From contig JAMQCK010000055.1 of NCBI GenBank assembly GCA_024196135.1, forward strand, positions 52,797 to 116,796: a DNA stretch of 64,000 bases. The letters run 5' to 3'. The notes beneath the pieces were generated by a model. That model searched no databases and had not been told where the DNA came from. It was given only the letters and a program-made list of their open reading frames with translations. The position numbers were made by a program, and so were the translations under genes. Source of the stretch: Pleurotus ostreatus/Saccharomyces cerevisiae fusant. Taxonomy: Eukaryota; Opisthokonta. Below, one piece after another: positions 46,001-56,766 of the stretch; position 1 is the first letter of the stretch, and every line of letters starts with the position of its first letter.

Positions 46001-46699
46001 CTGCAACTTAATCTTTGTATGTGAACCACGTTGTTTACTGTTGCTCGAGTGGCTACCGTCTTACTCTTCGATCGCCAACTGTTCAACCCTTTCGCCCAGT
46101 ACGATCGTTCCCTTTTACGCCATTCAGATTTGCTCTGTCGTGTATGAATGCGAACTGATCGCTTGTGATTACAGTCCGATGGGATGAGACGTCTGTCCTT
46201 ATCGGAATCAAACACGTTCACAGTCGACTACTGAACGCGATGAGAGACTTTCCCTCCAGCAACCCATCGCGCACGCTTGCAGTAGGCGCTCCATCGAGCG
46301 AAGTCTCACCATACACATAGAAGACGAGGACACGCTCTTCCTGCTCCTCCACGGTGTCATTAGCCTACCACCATCCAGCTCGTCCAACTCCGCGCAACAC
46401 GCCTCTACCGGGACTACGATACCTAAACGGCAACACGCGAGTTCAACGATCACCCGTCCCCGTGACGAGTGGAGCTGTGCCTAGCTTAGCGCGTCCAGGC
46501 CTCGGGCAACTACAAGTATATCTTCCTTCGGACCTACCACCATGCTCCCCACTGTGCTCTGAGTCGCCGGACTGCTACGGCCGCGCCTTCCCATCGATCC
46601 ATCGCATCCCCCTATTCGTCCCCTTGCTCGCAGTCGCTTCCCGCGACGCTCGAACTCGCCCCTACTTACCCACTCACCACTCACCACCCCCTACCCACG
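46001..46699. other. Upstream region of the intronless 218-aa gene
   Basis: Contains the promoter and a long C/T/A-rich leader (about 46600-46699). The long plus-strand frame from 46354 reads through this leader in another phase and is a shadow. Confidence 0.4.
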
Positions 46700-47356
46700 A
46701 TGTCACCGCGCCCGATCCTGAAGGCGTTCGCCTCAGAGGAGATCCCCGCATCCACCCAGTACCAGCCCCCGCTCTCGGGCGCGCTCCCGTTCGCGACGTA
46801 CCCGCACGGCATGCAGACCCCGCACGTCCACTTCCCCCCAACGCCCGGTCTCGCGTCGCATCATACCACCCACTCGCCCGCGCAGTACGATCGGGCGCCC
46901 ATCGTCATCGAACCCAACGCGTGTGCGCTCCCCGAGCGAGGCGGCCGGGTATGCTCCCCGCCGAGCAAGAAGCGGCGCACAGCCCCAGCCAAGGGCAGCT
47001 ACTTCCACCCTCGCGCCTACGAGGCGATCGAGCCGGAGTCGCCAAGTAGCCCCCCACCGCTGATCCTGGACACGTCCGCGTCATCATCATCCTCGTCCTC
47101 CTCGGAGTCGACTGATGAGTCGGATGTGTGCATGTCGCCGCCGGTGTCGTCGCCCAAGGAGGAGCGTCGCCTGTCCTTCCTGCCGCATGCGCCCGGGGCG
47201 GAGATGGAACAGGATACCCGACCCTCTCCGACGAAGCGCAAGCACACACGACGCCCGACTGGGCCCATACGCCGGCTCAGCAGTGCTCGCGTCCCCTTCT
47301 CGTCCTTCGCCGAGTCGTCAGAGGACGATGATGCTGCCTGTCTCGGCGGCTTCTGA
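46700..47356 (+). CDS. Conserved-looking basidiomycete protein of unknown function (intronless)
   Basis: A single 218-codon exon. The N-terminal half has an ordered, proline-rich character (MSPRPILKAFASEEIPAS, VHFPPTPGLASHHTTHSPAQ, YDRAPIVIEPNACALPERGG) followed by a basic patch PSKKRRTAPAKG that can act as a nuclear localisation signal and then YFHPRAYEAIEPE. The C-terminal half is Ser/Pro/acidic low complexity with a second basic patch (TKRKHTRRPTGPIRR) and ends SSEDDDAACLGGF. From memory of basidiomycete proteomes, proteins with this PRPILK...VHFPPTP...CALPERG layout are common, but no function is known to me. Nuclear localisation is inference from the two basic patches. Confidence 0.78.
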   Translation: MSPRPILKAFASEEIPASTQYQPPLSGALPFATYPHGMQTPHVHFPPTPGLASHHTTHSPAQYDRAPIVIEPNACALPERGGRVCSPPSKKRRTAPAKGSYFHPRAYEAIEPESPSSPPPLILDTSASSSSSSSSESTDESDVCMSPPVSSPKEERRLSFLPHAPGAEMEQDTRPSPTKRKHTRRPTGPIRRLSSARVPFSSFAESSEDDDAACLGGF

Positions 47357-48684
47357 CTCGCGGGTGTCCCATTCGCCGAGGGCTGTCCGCGCCCTCTCAC
47401 GCCATGCCTCGCCATCATGCACCATATCCATAGCCGATGCGCTGGATGGACACGCAGACCGACACTGCCTCCGCGCAGCGTCTCAGTTTTCATGTCCTCG
47501 ATGTCATTCATATCCCCCATCAGTATTTTATGCGTCGGTAGCGATAGGCCCGCCGTTCATTCTACTCATCCCGCACACATCATTACGATACCCAGTGTCG
47601 TTGTACAACCCGAACTCCACCACCATGATACTTGCAGATACTCATATAGAGCCCCTGCTAGTACTCGCCTGCACCGTCAATATTATCACGACCATAGCAA
47701 TGCAAAGCGCTGCGCGCATTCATTATACCGCCCTCAGTGGATCCGACTGTCGTTCTACTCACTTTTGGAAGAAGACGGGACGTGGTCTATGAGGAGAGAT
47801 GAACGGTTCTGATCTGTCAAATGAGGCACCCCCGCGCATGTTTCCCCTCGAGGCCACCATCGATCTTCAGCCACAAATCCATGATTGTGCGCCTCCAAGT
47901 TCCTACGGCCCGCGGCGGCCTCCTCGCCTCGTTATGATCCTCGCCTTGTCCTGCGATAACATAGGCCCTGTCTTTACTTGGGCGCCCGGCGGAAGAGCGC
48001 CGCACTCACTCGACATGAACGGCTATATCGTGCGCAATCAGCGTGCTGGGATCGCAAGTGACGCTGGGTATTCAGTGAAGGCAGCCAGGCCGTTGAATGG
48101 GAGGAGGAGCGTATACATACTGGGCAGCTTCTGTCCACGAGCCGCAAGGATCGACGGTGCAGAATCGTGTTCCCGGAGGACCAGCATTAGCCTAAAGGAT
48201 GTTCAGGCAGATGTTGCGAGCGAGAGGGCTTCGTCAGGATCATGCTGAGGAGCGGACCAAGGTGAGGCCTCATTGTACGCGACATGTGAAGTTCATGCTT
48301 CTGTCCGAAGGATCATCGGAAGGCTTCATGCAACGAGAGCCTCCTAGTACGTTCGCTAGATTGGTGCAATCGGTGAAGCTCAAGCGCGAGAGTTCGTTGA
48401 ATGAGCTCATGCAGATCGTCGGATAGGGCCGATGTCCGTCATTGTCCTTGCTGGGTTTCGGAAGAGTCTGATAGTGGCCACCGGAAGGGGCGAGTCCCGT
48501 CGGCTGTGTCGAATCTTCGTTACCAGTCCGCGAGAATGCGGGGCTGCATCCAGTAGAGAATACGATGTGTGCACCTAACTGTCAGTCTATGGTGCGCATG
48601 TACGCGTGGACCACGACGGGATGAAAGACGCACCAGCACTGGTACTTCAGCAGAGCAACGCAGGACGAGCAAAAAGGTAACGAG
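47357..48684. other. Long intergenic region before tRNA-Arg
   Basis: About 1.3 kb. Plus-strand frames at 47799-48248 and 48199-48426 have no motif, no splice context and no clear codon pattern. I see no gene, repeat or RNA here. Confidence 0.35.
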
Positions 48685-48774
48685 TGAGCACTGCAGGACT
48701 CGAACCTGCAACCTTTTGGTACGGAAACCGTGAGGCAGTCGAAGCCAAACGCGCTACCATTGCGCCAAGCACCC
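48685..48774 (-). tRNA. tRNA-Arg (anticodon TCG), 18-nt intron
   Basis: Minus-strand cloverleaf: D-arm GCGCAATGGTAGCGC, anticodon stem TTTGG/CCAAA, T-arm GCAGGTTCGAGTCCTGC. The loop CTTCGA..A gives anticodon TCG at 48742-48740 (Arg, CGA). The intron at 48738-48721 is 18 nt and sits after position 37. The acceptor GGGTGCT/AGTGCTC needs three G-T pairs, more than usual but compatible with function; the discriminator is A. Confidence 0.85.
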
Positions 48775-49190
48775 GTTACAAGGTGATCATTACCATCGGA
48801 CATGTTCCGGGTAGGATTTCGAGGTAGAGAACAGACGAAGCAAGGCTTTATACTGCTCCAAAAGATATGTACAGGGTGCCGGCGTGCACTCCAGATATCG
48901 TGGGCGTACTAGGTCTTCTAACTCCCGTGTATCGTTGCAATTGAAACTTGCGTAAGAGGATTTGTCTCAATCCTACGACGCCTATGTAGACGTTAGCTTC
49001 GCAAGTAAGGTGTTGAACGCACCTCGTTTGCCTTCTAGATGAACGATGAGGATTTCGAGCGGGTGGGCCAATCAAGCGCATACGTGAACGACTGCAATAG
49101 TTCCTCTTGAATATATTACCTATCCAATAATGTATGTTATGAGCGCCGTCCATCGTACTGGACGCGCAGATAGCGATTTAGAGAAATCCT
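48775..49190. other. Spacer between tRNA-Arg and the ankyrin gene
   Basis: About 415 bases containing the tRNA 5' flank and the ankyrin gene 3' UTR. No gene is supported. Confidence 0.4.
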
Positions 49191-49997
49191 CTACTCAGAC
49201 TCAGATCCAGAGCCTGAGCCAGGCTCATCGTCATCGCTCTCTGCGATGGGTCATCAGCGGTCGTTCCAAAGTATCATCACCAGGACCACGCACCGACGAC
49301 CTCCTCCCTCGCCCTGCTCTTCTCCGCAGCGGCCTTCCTAAACAGTGCCCTCGTCTCCGTGTCATCTGCTGGTACCAAGTCAAGCGCGGTCTCTCCGTTC
49401 TTGTCCTTGATCCTGCAGGGCGCGATGTGCGTGAGCGTCCGACGCGCGCTTCCTAGCGGACTGACACACCTCGTATCCGCGCCTGCCTCCAAGAGGCTTT
49501 CCACTAGGTATTTGCGGAGCTCAGGGTGGTCAACCTGGACGGCAAGGTGTAACGGTGTAGCCTTCTCGATGCGGTTTATCGGGTCGACGTCGCAATCTTC
49601 ATGCGAGAGGATGTGTTCAAGGACGTCCGTCGAGCCGTGCGACACACTGACGAGAACGTGAGGTAAGTACTCCAGATAGAGATTGAGGACGTACGCGACA
49701 TGCAGAGCTGCGAGGACGTGGCAATGTTGGGTACGCGTCGGGTGCACGATCAACTTCAACACGAACCTGTGTTTCCCAATCTTGTACGAACGTCAGCCCA
49801 CTGCGTTCCAAGCATAGCAGTCCACACACCCATCCTGGTAGTTGATATCAAAGCCTCCCTGCTCGAAGATCTCCTCCAGCATCTCTACGTTGTCATCGCG
49901 CGCAGCTGCCATGAGCCGCTCGTCTGGCGCGCGTCAAGCCCTGGTCGCGTCTCGAGACATATCAGCACACACTGTTGCTTGCGCCTTCGGATGACAT
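49191..49997 (-). CDS. Small ankyrin-repeat protein (YAR1-like)
   Basis: Minus-strand exons from ATG 49997 to TAG 49191 encode about 163 residues: MSSEGASN, ERLMAAARDDNVEMLEEIFE, FDINYQDGLGNTALHV, STDVLEHILSHEDCDVDP, ATPLHLAVQVDHPELRKYLV, IKDKNGETALDLVPADDTET, and an acidic Ser/Gly tail after a final small intron. That is about three ankyrin repeats plus a charged tail, the size and plan of yeast YAR1, which chaperones ribosomal protein S3. The YAR1 assignment is by architecture only. All internal introns (49-60 nt) restore the ankyrin frame, which is strong evidence for the model; unspliced frames interrupt the repeats. Confidence 0.83.
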
Positions 49998-50240
49998 GTT
50001 CTTCTGGTATCAAAGAGGCGCGAGAGGAGAGCAGATGGTGTGGAAGGACGTCCGGAAAGACGGTGGTCGGAGACAAGATGCTGATCACGGACGAGCGCTT
50101 ACGCCACATCGGCGCGCACAGCCATCTCCGCGGAGGCGGACGTATCCGCACATGTTCACTTTAGACCGCCCAACGAGCAGGAGAGAGCACTGTATGTACA
50201 CCGTATATATACACATTATCCAGCTAATAACTTCATTCCT
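49998..50240. other. Short spacer between ankyrin and HisRS genes
   Basis: Carries the ankyrin promoter; ATATATACAC at about 50206-50215 may mark a minus-strand TATA element or an A/T-rich 3' UTR of the HisRS gene. Confidence 0.35.
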
Positions 50241-52370
50241 TCATTGCGTCTCGCTGGCCTCCACGATCAGCCTGCCCAGATCCCAATCCTTGAACACCTT
50301 CGTGCCCTTGATCCAGTCGACCAGCTCCGCGCGCTTCACCTGCGTGCCCTTGTCGCTCGACTTCTTCTTCTCCTTCTTCCCGTCGACGAACTCCCAGGCC
50401 TGCTCCTTGACGGTGACGAGGCCCTCCTTGAGCTCGCTCTCGCCGAGGATGATGGCGAAGGGCGCCTCGTCGCGCTCGCCGGCTGCGAACTGGGCAGGCA
50501 ACTTCGGCTTGTTCTTCATCAGGAAGTCCGCCTGTACATGTCCCGTCAGTCCACCTGCTGGACTCCCTTCTGCAAGAAAGTACGCACCTTGATCCCTGAC
50601 TCCCTTAACTCCTGCACCAGCCGTATCCGCTCCACCAATAGCCCATCACCCGCCGCCATCACATACACCATCGTCTCCTTGCTCCGCATCCCCTTCTCTA
50701 CCCACTTCGGCCACACTATCGAGAAGATGCGATCGAGCCCAATCGCCACGCCCACGCACGGCATGTTCAGTCCCTTCTTGCCCTCTCCGGCAGCAGCAGC
50801 CGTGAACATCCCGACGAGGTTGTCGTACCTGCCGCCCGCGGCGATGGAGCCGACGCCGACTGTCGACTCGTCAACCTCGTCTTCCTCGCCGTCGGCGGCG
50901 GCCTTCTTAGGCTTTTTGGTGGAGGTGTTAGTGGTGAGGGGGGCGGTGGAGGCGGATCCGGAGGCGAGGGCGTTGGAGGCAGTGAAGCCGGGTGGTGCGG
51001 AGGCTTCGCAGACGGCCTCGTAGATGACACCGGTGTAATAGTCGAGGCCGCGAGCGAGGGAAAGGTCGAAGGACATCTGCGTGCGATGTGAGCTGCTGGT
51101 TCGAACTGGGCACTATGGGACACACCTTATCGACGAGCTTGTACGCATCGAGGTACTTGAAGAGGAGACCCATCTCCTCGACACCCTCTTTCGCGCGAGC
51201 GTTGCCCATGAGCTTTTCGTCTGCCCTAAGCGTCTCGAGTAATGATGGACCGCCTACGAGTCGTCAGCGCATGCGGGAAAGGCGGAAGGGCGTGCATACC
51301 TTTGTGCTGGACGTACTCCCATATCCTGTCGGCCACGGCACCGTCGAGACCCTTCTCCTCCGTCATCTCCTTGCGTACTTCTGGCCATGGTGACTACAAT
51401 GCGTCAGAATGGCGCCTGGCAACGGAGCACAGCGCACACTTTGTCAAGCTTGTCAACGGCGGATGATATGGGACGGATTTTGTCTTCCGGTACGCCGCAA
51501 ACCTCGAAGATGCCATCCAGAATTTTTCTGTTGTTGAGCTACGGACGAATGAGCAAAGCCTCTCACGCGGATGATATACCTCGTACCTTGATCGTGAAGT
51601 CTCCGACGTCCAGCTTCGAGATGACAGAGCATATTACGCTGATGATTTCAGCGTCGGGAATCATGGTGTCCCACTGGCCGATGATGTCGAAGTCTGCCTG
51701 GGAGAACTCGCGCATACGTCCCTTCGACATGACGGGGTTGTCTCTCCGGTACACCTTCGAGAGCTGGTAGATTTTGGAGTGCGTGTTGTTACCGCCCATC
51801 ATGGCGAGGTAGCGAGCGAGGGGGACAGTGTGATCGTAGCGCAGGGCGAGCTCCTCCCCTCCCTGGTCCTTGAGGTCGAAGATGAGCTTCGAGTCCTCAC
51901 CGTACTTGCCGGTGAGGATGTCCTTGCGCTCGAAGACAGGGGTGTCGACGCAGCTGCCGCCGTACGCGGTGAACACGGAGCGCACTATCCTCTCGATGTG
52001 CTCCCGACAGAACATCTCCCCGGGGCCGTAGTCGCGCGTGCCCTGGGCTCTGGCTCAGTAAATGACGGGCCGCGGTGCGATCGCGCAGGGGACGCACCTT
52101 CGCCGTCTTGAGCAGCAGCCGCTCGCGCTTCTTCCCCCCATCCTTCACGCCCGCCGCCGCCTTCGACTGGCCGAGCTGCTTCTTGAGGTCGGCCAGGCGC
52201 TTCTTGGCCTCGTCGAGCGTCGCGGCGTCCGCCTTCTGCGCCCGGAGGTCGTTGAAGAGCGTCTGCTGTTTGTCGATCTCTTCCTTGAGCGCGTCCATCG
52301 CGTACAGTCGTCGAGGGACAAGTCCTGGGCGCGGATATCGATGGAGACAAGGGCGAATTGCGCGAAGCAT
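50241..52370 (-). CDS. Histidyl-tRNA synthetase, probably dual-targeted
   Basis: Multi-exon minus-strand gene from ATG 52370 to TGA 50241. It charges tRNA-His. Order of marks: a basic presequence-like start ([16 protein letters not shown]), a second Met at residue 25 opening a WHEP-like helical pair ([19 protein letters not shown]), [26 protein letters not shown], motif 2 [20 protein letters not shown], the histidine-binding [28 protein letters not shown], and the anticodon-binding domain ending [20 protein letters not shown] Lys-rich insertion ([13 protein letters not shown]) sits in the anticodon domain, and a Ser/Thr/Ala-rich insertion separates the histidine-binding motif from the AAGGRYDNL motif. 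Starting at Met1 would give a mitochondrial form and at Met25 a cytosolic one, as known for HisRS in yeast. Confidence 0.95.
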
Positions 52371-52990
52371 CTAATTTGAAGTCACGGCGGGAATGACTCG
52401 GCGCTTGAGATGACGGTTCGCGCGTGGTTCGAACCAGGATCTCGACAATTGCGTTTGCGATTCCTTGTCCCGAACGTCCACGACAACCTCGTGCTACGAG
52501 GTCCCCACGGAGAATGCGACAACAAACGAGTCATATCAACGACCCTGCAGCGGATCAAATATATGGCCACCGAATCAAGGGCATTGTTCGTGTCACCTCA
52601 ATTCCAGCGGGCTTTGCAATAGGTGACAACAGGAGCGGCGCGGGGCAGTGGCCGTCAGTGGTGTGCATTTGTCGGTGGCAGCGATGGTGGTGGCAGGAAG
52701 TAAGAGGCGACGGCGGCGGTCAAAGCCAGCGGCGACAGAGCCAAACAAGGTTTTAACCCGCCAAATCAACGCTCACCTGCGCCTATTCGACAATTACTAC
52801 AATATACCCCACCTTTCGAGCCCCTTCATCAAGACGTCTTCATGAACGTTGCGTCACACAATGCCTGCGCTGTGATATGACAATGAACGGTGCCGGGACC
52901 CGGCTCTTTGTGACCTATTTACCCTATAAAACCAGCCCCGCCACCGAGAACGACATTCACCCTCAACCGTCACTCATCGAGCTTCTCACA
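52371..52990. other. Divergent promoter between HisRS and the Ras-like gene
   Basis: About 620 bases. CTATAAAA at 52924-52931 lies 60 nt upstream of ATG 52991 and is the best TATA match in the window. A GGTTCGAACC palindrome at about 52427 resembles a tRNA B box, but no cloverleaf forms around it. Confidence 0.5.
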
Positions 52991-53974
52991 ATGTCTACTG
53001 TGAGTCCGCAGTGTGTCTGGTCAGCCAATGAAATACTCATCTCCAAGCAGGCGCCACACGCCGTTCAGAACTGGAATATCGCTGTCATGGGTCCTGGAGG
53101 TTCGCCTCGCTACTTATCCCACGCGCTGTTGCTCACACGACGCGCAGATCTGACATGCCCGTTCGTTCATTTATTCACGGACGGAGAGCGTCCGTTGTGC
53201 ACGCACACGTCGTCCATTGAGTTCGAGGAATGTCAAGGTAAGCTACCCTCGGTTGCCACTTGTACGGTTACTAACCCCTTGATAGCTTCTAGAGGAACAG
53301 GCTTCCAAAAGAGGGAGTTTACGGCCGAGGGCTGCCCCGTCGTTGTGCATATCTGCCAAGGGCATACCGAGTCGCACGAGTTTCTCATCGAGTTTCCGTA
53401 GGTCTTTCTCCCTAATGGTCGCGTCTCTGCCACTCATTCACTTTGCAGATCCAAGATTCACGCCTTGTCTGAGCAGTCGGAGGCGTTTATTCTGATGTAC
53501 TCGGTTGCCTCTCGGCGGTCGTACAACGACGTGCTCCACCACCTCCGTCCCGTCATCTGCAGCACCAAGCCCACGCCACCCCCTATGATCATCGTCGGCG
53601 TCAGGCCTGACGGACTCGACGACGTTGAGGTCCCATTGAAGCGGGAAGTCACAATAGAAGGTGCGCCGAGCTCGGCTTGGAGCCTGCTTTCCGCGAAGCT
53701 GACACAACTGTCGCAGAGAGCAAGCAAATGGCGAAAATCCTGGGCTGCCCTTTCTTCGAGATACCCGCCGCCAATCAGACGCATGCGCAAATCATGTTTA
53801 CCGAGATTGTGCGTGAAGCACGCGAGGCGCGCGCCCAATATGCTGGCCAAGTAAGTAATTGTTCTGCACCTGCATGGTCCGTTGTTGATAATACCTCAGC
53901 TATTCTGCGACGCCATCAGCGACGACAGCTCCGGCTTGTCGCTGACCTGCGCTCTGAGCTGCGTGCTCATGTAA
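52991..53974 (+). CDS. Divergent Ras-like protein lacking a P-loop, with CAAX box
   Basis: Seven exons (52991-52999, 53051-53099, 53148-53237, 53286-53397, 53449-53660, 53699-53850, 53900-53974) give 232 residues. Ras-family landmarks: NIAVMGPG as beta-1, SEQSEAFILMYSVASRRSYN as the beta-4/alpha-3 region, PPPMIIVGVRPDGLDD where NKxD should be, AKILGCPFFEIPAANQTHA in place of the ExSAK loop, FTEIVREAREARA as alpha-5, and a C-terminal CVLM prenylation box. The P-loop GxxxxGKS is absent: after MGPG the next exon reads DLTCPFVHLFTDG, and the unspliced reading lacks GKS too. The DTAGQ-type G3 motif and N of NKxD are also missing. It is predicted to be membrane-tethered but unable to bind or hydrolyse GTP normally. 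The 38-nt intron at 53661 is very short and is the weakest junction. Confidence 0.72.
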
Positions 53975-54254
53975 CTAATCGATTCCACTGCTGTAGCGAC
54001 TGTAAAAGTAAGTTTACACCCCACCGCCGACACCTCCGACCCGGATCCGTACACTATTGCTGTATAATATGCGCTGCTAATCGTATGCTAGTCGTACTAC
54101 TGATACTGATACCACTATCGTTTATCGAGATCATGATTGGATACCCTCATAGATATAGACGAGTCCAGAATGCTATATATGTACACCTTCTTTCGCCACA
54201 TTCGCCACAATGTCCTCAAACCTTCTCAACACGCCACTCTCGCGCGCCGCACTC
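53975..54254. other. Convergent 3' spacer
   Basis: Receives the 3' ends of the Ras-like gene (plus) and the next gene (minus). The sequence is A/T-richer than its surroundings, with ATATATGTACAC near 54174. No gene is seen. Confidence 0.4.
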
Positions 54255-55003
54255 CTACTCGCCTTGGTGCGTATGCTCGGATGGCGTCCCGTGTCTCGAC
54301 CGACTAAACGATGTGTGCGTCCGCGGCGGTCCTGCGAACGATGTATGCTCGCCCGTGTACGCCGACTGCTCCCCCATGCCAGTAAATGGCGACTCTCCCC
54401 TCTGCGAGCCCGCAAACTGCGAGCCGCCCCTGGACCTCCCAGGCCTCGATCCCCCACTGCCTGGCGGTAAGCTTCCACCCGCAAACGGAGGATGCTCTTC
54501 GCCACCGTGCATCAGTACCGGCCTCGCGCCCGTGCTCTCGTGCACCGACATCGGCTCGATATCCTCCCTCCCTATGATTACTGGCGACTCCGGCGGGGTC
54601 GTCTCTGGGGACGAGGGCGGCGTCATGCTTCGTCTCCTACGGCCAGCGCCGCTGTTCGCGGTATCGAAGACGTCGATGAGAATGGCGAGGCCCTGTGCCA
54701 TGACGGGGACGATGGTCGTCCACGTGAAGTGGGGGATGACGATGGGTTTCTGCTGCCATTTGAGGCGTTTGCCGTGTAGGCGCCAGTGCGTGAGGAACGT
54801 GATGGCGTGGTCGGGGACGTTTCTGAGCGAAGGGAAGGCGTCCCGCGCGCAGCGGAGGGCGCCCTGCGACGGGAGGAAGTGGGTAAGTGGCAAGGTTCGA
54901 CTCTGGCTAATTACTGCGAGTGAACTGGATTTCTCACCTCATAAGTTCGCGGTCTCGGGATGTAGACCGTCTTATTCTCGAATTCAAATGTCAGGCAGGT
55001 CAT
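54255..55003 (-). CDS. Unknown protein with ordered N-terminus and Ser/Gly-rich tail
   Basis: Exons 55003-54938 and 54863-54255 join in phase 0 and give 224 residues. The N-terminal about 75 residues look like a small ubiquitin- or PB1-type fold by pattern: MTCLTFEFENKTVYIPRPRT, then RCARDAFPSLRNVPDHAITF and KPIVIPHFTWTTIVPVMAQG. The remainder is Ser/Gly/Pro-rich and probably disordered, with repeated G-G-S-x and E-H-T-x motifs. Similar short-domain-plus-disordered-tail proteins are frequent in Agaricomycetes, but I cannot name the family. The start could lie further upstream (in-frame codons continue without stop), perhaps joined to another exon. Confidence 0.62.
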
Positions 55004-55724
55004 AATGTACTGAAGCTGAGTTAGCCGGCGAAAGATATGAGTGCAAACGAGGCGCGAGAGTGGTGTTTGGTCAGCGCGAGGCGATGGTCTGCGCGGCGCG
55101 AGTATCCCACGAGGCAGCGCATGTAAACAGGCGCTAGGCGCCCACGCCACGGTTATCGAGACGATTATTTACACGCTAGCGACAGTTGTTCAGGGACTCG
55201 CCAGTCCGCAGAGCGTCTCAAGCATCGGCCAAGTGCTCGCAGAAGACAACGGAAATTGGGTTGGGTGCGTCAGAATTTGAAGGTTGTCACTGAATTGCGA
55301 AGTTGGGCACCTGATACTACTCCCACGGTCCATTCTGCGATACTGGAAGTTTGCAGAATGCGTAAATATGATATTCCGTGACCAAAATACGGTTGAGTAT
55401 CGTCCGTCTGGTTGAGTCAGGAAGCAAAGCCACCAACCGGCCTCAAATAACATTTAGTTCCGCTCGGCGACTGCCGGTATGAGAGCACGTGCGCCATGTT
55501 CAACTTCTGGACGACGCGGCATAACGCCACGCAAAGACGACCCGACCAAAGAAAATACCCAGAGGAATTTCTGTAAGTTGTAAATATCCAGAAGCTGCAT
55601 TATGTGACGCAACAAATAAGTAACGACTAGTCACTGCTCTCTTTAGTGTCAGCGTTATCATTGTCGACACTGCTGGATGTTGTTGAGAATTGGCAGCAAG
55701 GTAAGTCCATCTCCAACTCCCTAC
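55004..55724. other. Spacer upstream of the unknown-protein gene
   Basis: No gene is supported. A short acidic minus-strand frame at 55627-55680 (SSSVDNDNADTKESSD) lies just beyond the stop of family copy 3 but is not in a phase that splicing from that gene would use. Confidence 0.35.
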
Positions 55725-56525
55725 TTACCCAGCACTCTTCTGAAATCGCCCGAGCAGCTTTGTCATGGCCGCCGCCACTTCGTAGTTCTTCCATACCATG
55801 CGCGGTCCCCATATCACGTCCTCGAGCACAGACTTGTATGATAAAGGCCTCCCCTCCTGATCGAAATCGCTCTTGAAGCCGCTAATGAGAGCACCACAGA
55901 CGATTTCGGATAATCGGTTCGGCGTATCGGGGCTCGCGTGTGCATCCAGCTCCCTGACCACGTTGATAAATTCCTGCAGGCCTTGTATATCCTCATCTGC
56001 CTTGTATAGGGCGGTTATATAGGTGCGCTCAAGAGCGGGGCGATAGAATGCAAGCACGGCTTGCATATGCGCGATTAAGGCCTGCCCCTCGTCGATCTCC
56101 ACGACGCGACGGCCAAGCAAGGCGGTGCGGATGTAGGCGGTCGAGCGATCGTTCATGAATCTTTCAAATTCCAGGTGTCTCCACATCCATTGGCCAGCGT
56201 AGGCTCCCAGGATAAACGAGGCCACTGGAATGAACAATCTCACGGTAAATCAACCCTCCGTGCTCGCGAAGCATATCAACGTACCCAGCAACAGGCCAGC
56301 GCGCAATGAACGCGGCTGGCCGTTGTTTCGATAGAATAACTTCTGCCAACGATTCCTGTTGCTGTGCAGGAGGGCCGCGCTATCCAGGGGTGCGCCGGAT
56401 TTCTGGCGAGTAACTGGGCAGCCGTGAATCGATGAAGGATTGCTCAACGGCCATGCACGCACGCCGCGCGCGTGACATGGCAGAGCTGGTATACGCAGAC
56501 GGAGAGGTAGGAGAGGCACGCGCAT
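55725..56525 (-). CDS. Small presequence-plus-membrane-segment protein, novel family copy 3
   Basis: Exons 56525-56285 and 56224-55725 (phase-1 intron) encode 246 residues. The presequence-like start MRVPLLPLRLRIPALPCHAR has no acidic residue until about residue 50. The family motif KLFYRNNGQPRSLRAGLLL precedes the intron; exon 2 begins VASFILGAYAGQWMW (membrane segment) and continues with FMNDRSTAYIRTALLGRRVV, EGQALIAHMQAVLAFYRPAL and a helical C-terminus. The AYIRTALLGRR and FYRP blocks match copies 1 and 2. As in copy 1, a GTAAGT sits on the stop codon. Function is unknown. Confidence 0.75.
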
Positions 56526-56766
56526 GCCGACGGTGGCTCAAGGCGACCGTGGGTGACGATGAGCGCAGGTTCAGAAGTCGACCACGTGAATCCGCGTGCG
56601 ACTTCGGTCGACCCTAGCACGCGACAACTGAACTCTCAGAAATCGATGGGTAGGTCATACAAAGATGCGAGATATATAAGCGCGCGATGCGTTGGCTCTC
56701 ATAATGTCTCCTGTAAATGGACCATGCACCTTGGACCAGTATAAGATGCCGAATACGCCCATCGAC

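Noticed and set aside
52408..52510. tRNA-like B box GGTTCGAACC in the HisRS upstream region
   Set aside because: No acceptor, D-arm or anticodon stem can be formed around it.
55627..55812. Acidic minus-strand frame as a C-terminal exon of family copy 3
   Set aside because: The available GTAAGT donor and CAG acceptors lead into a different phase, so the acidic frame cannot be joined.
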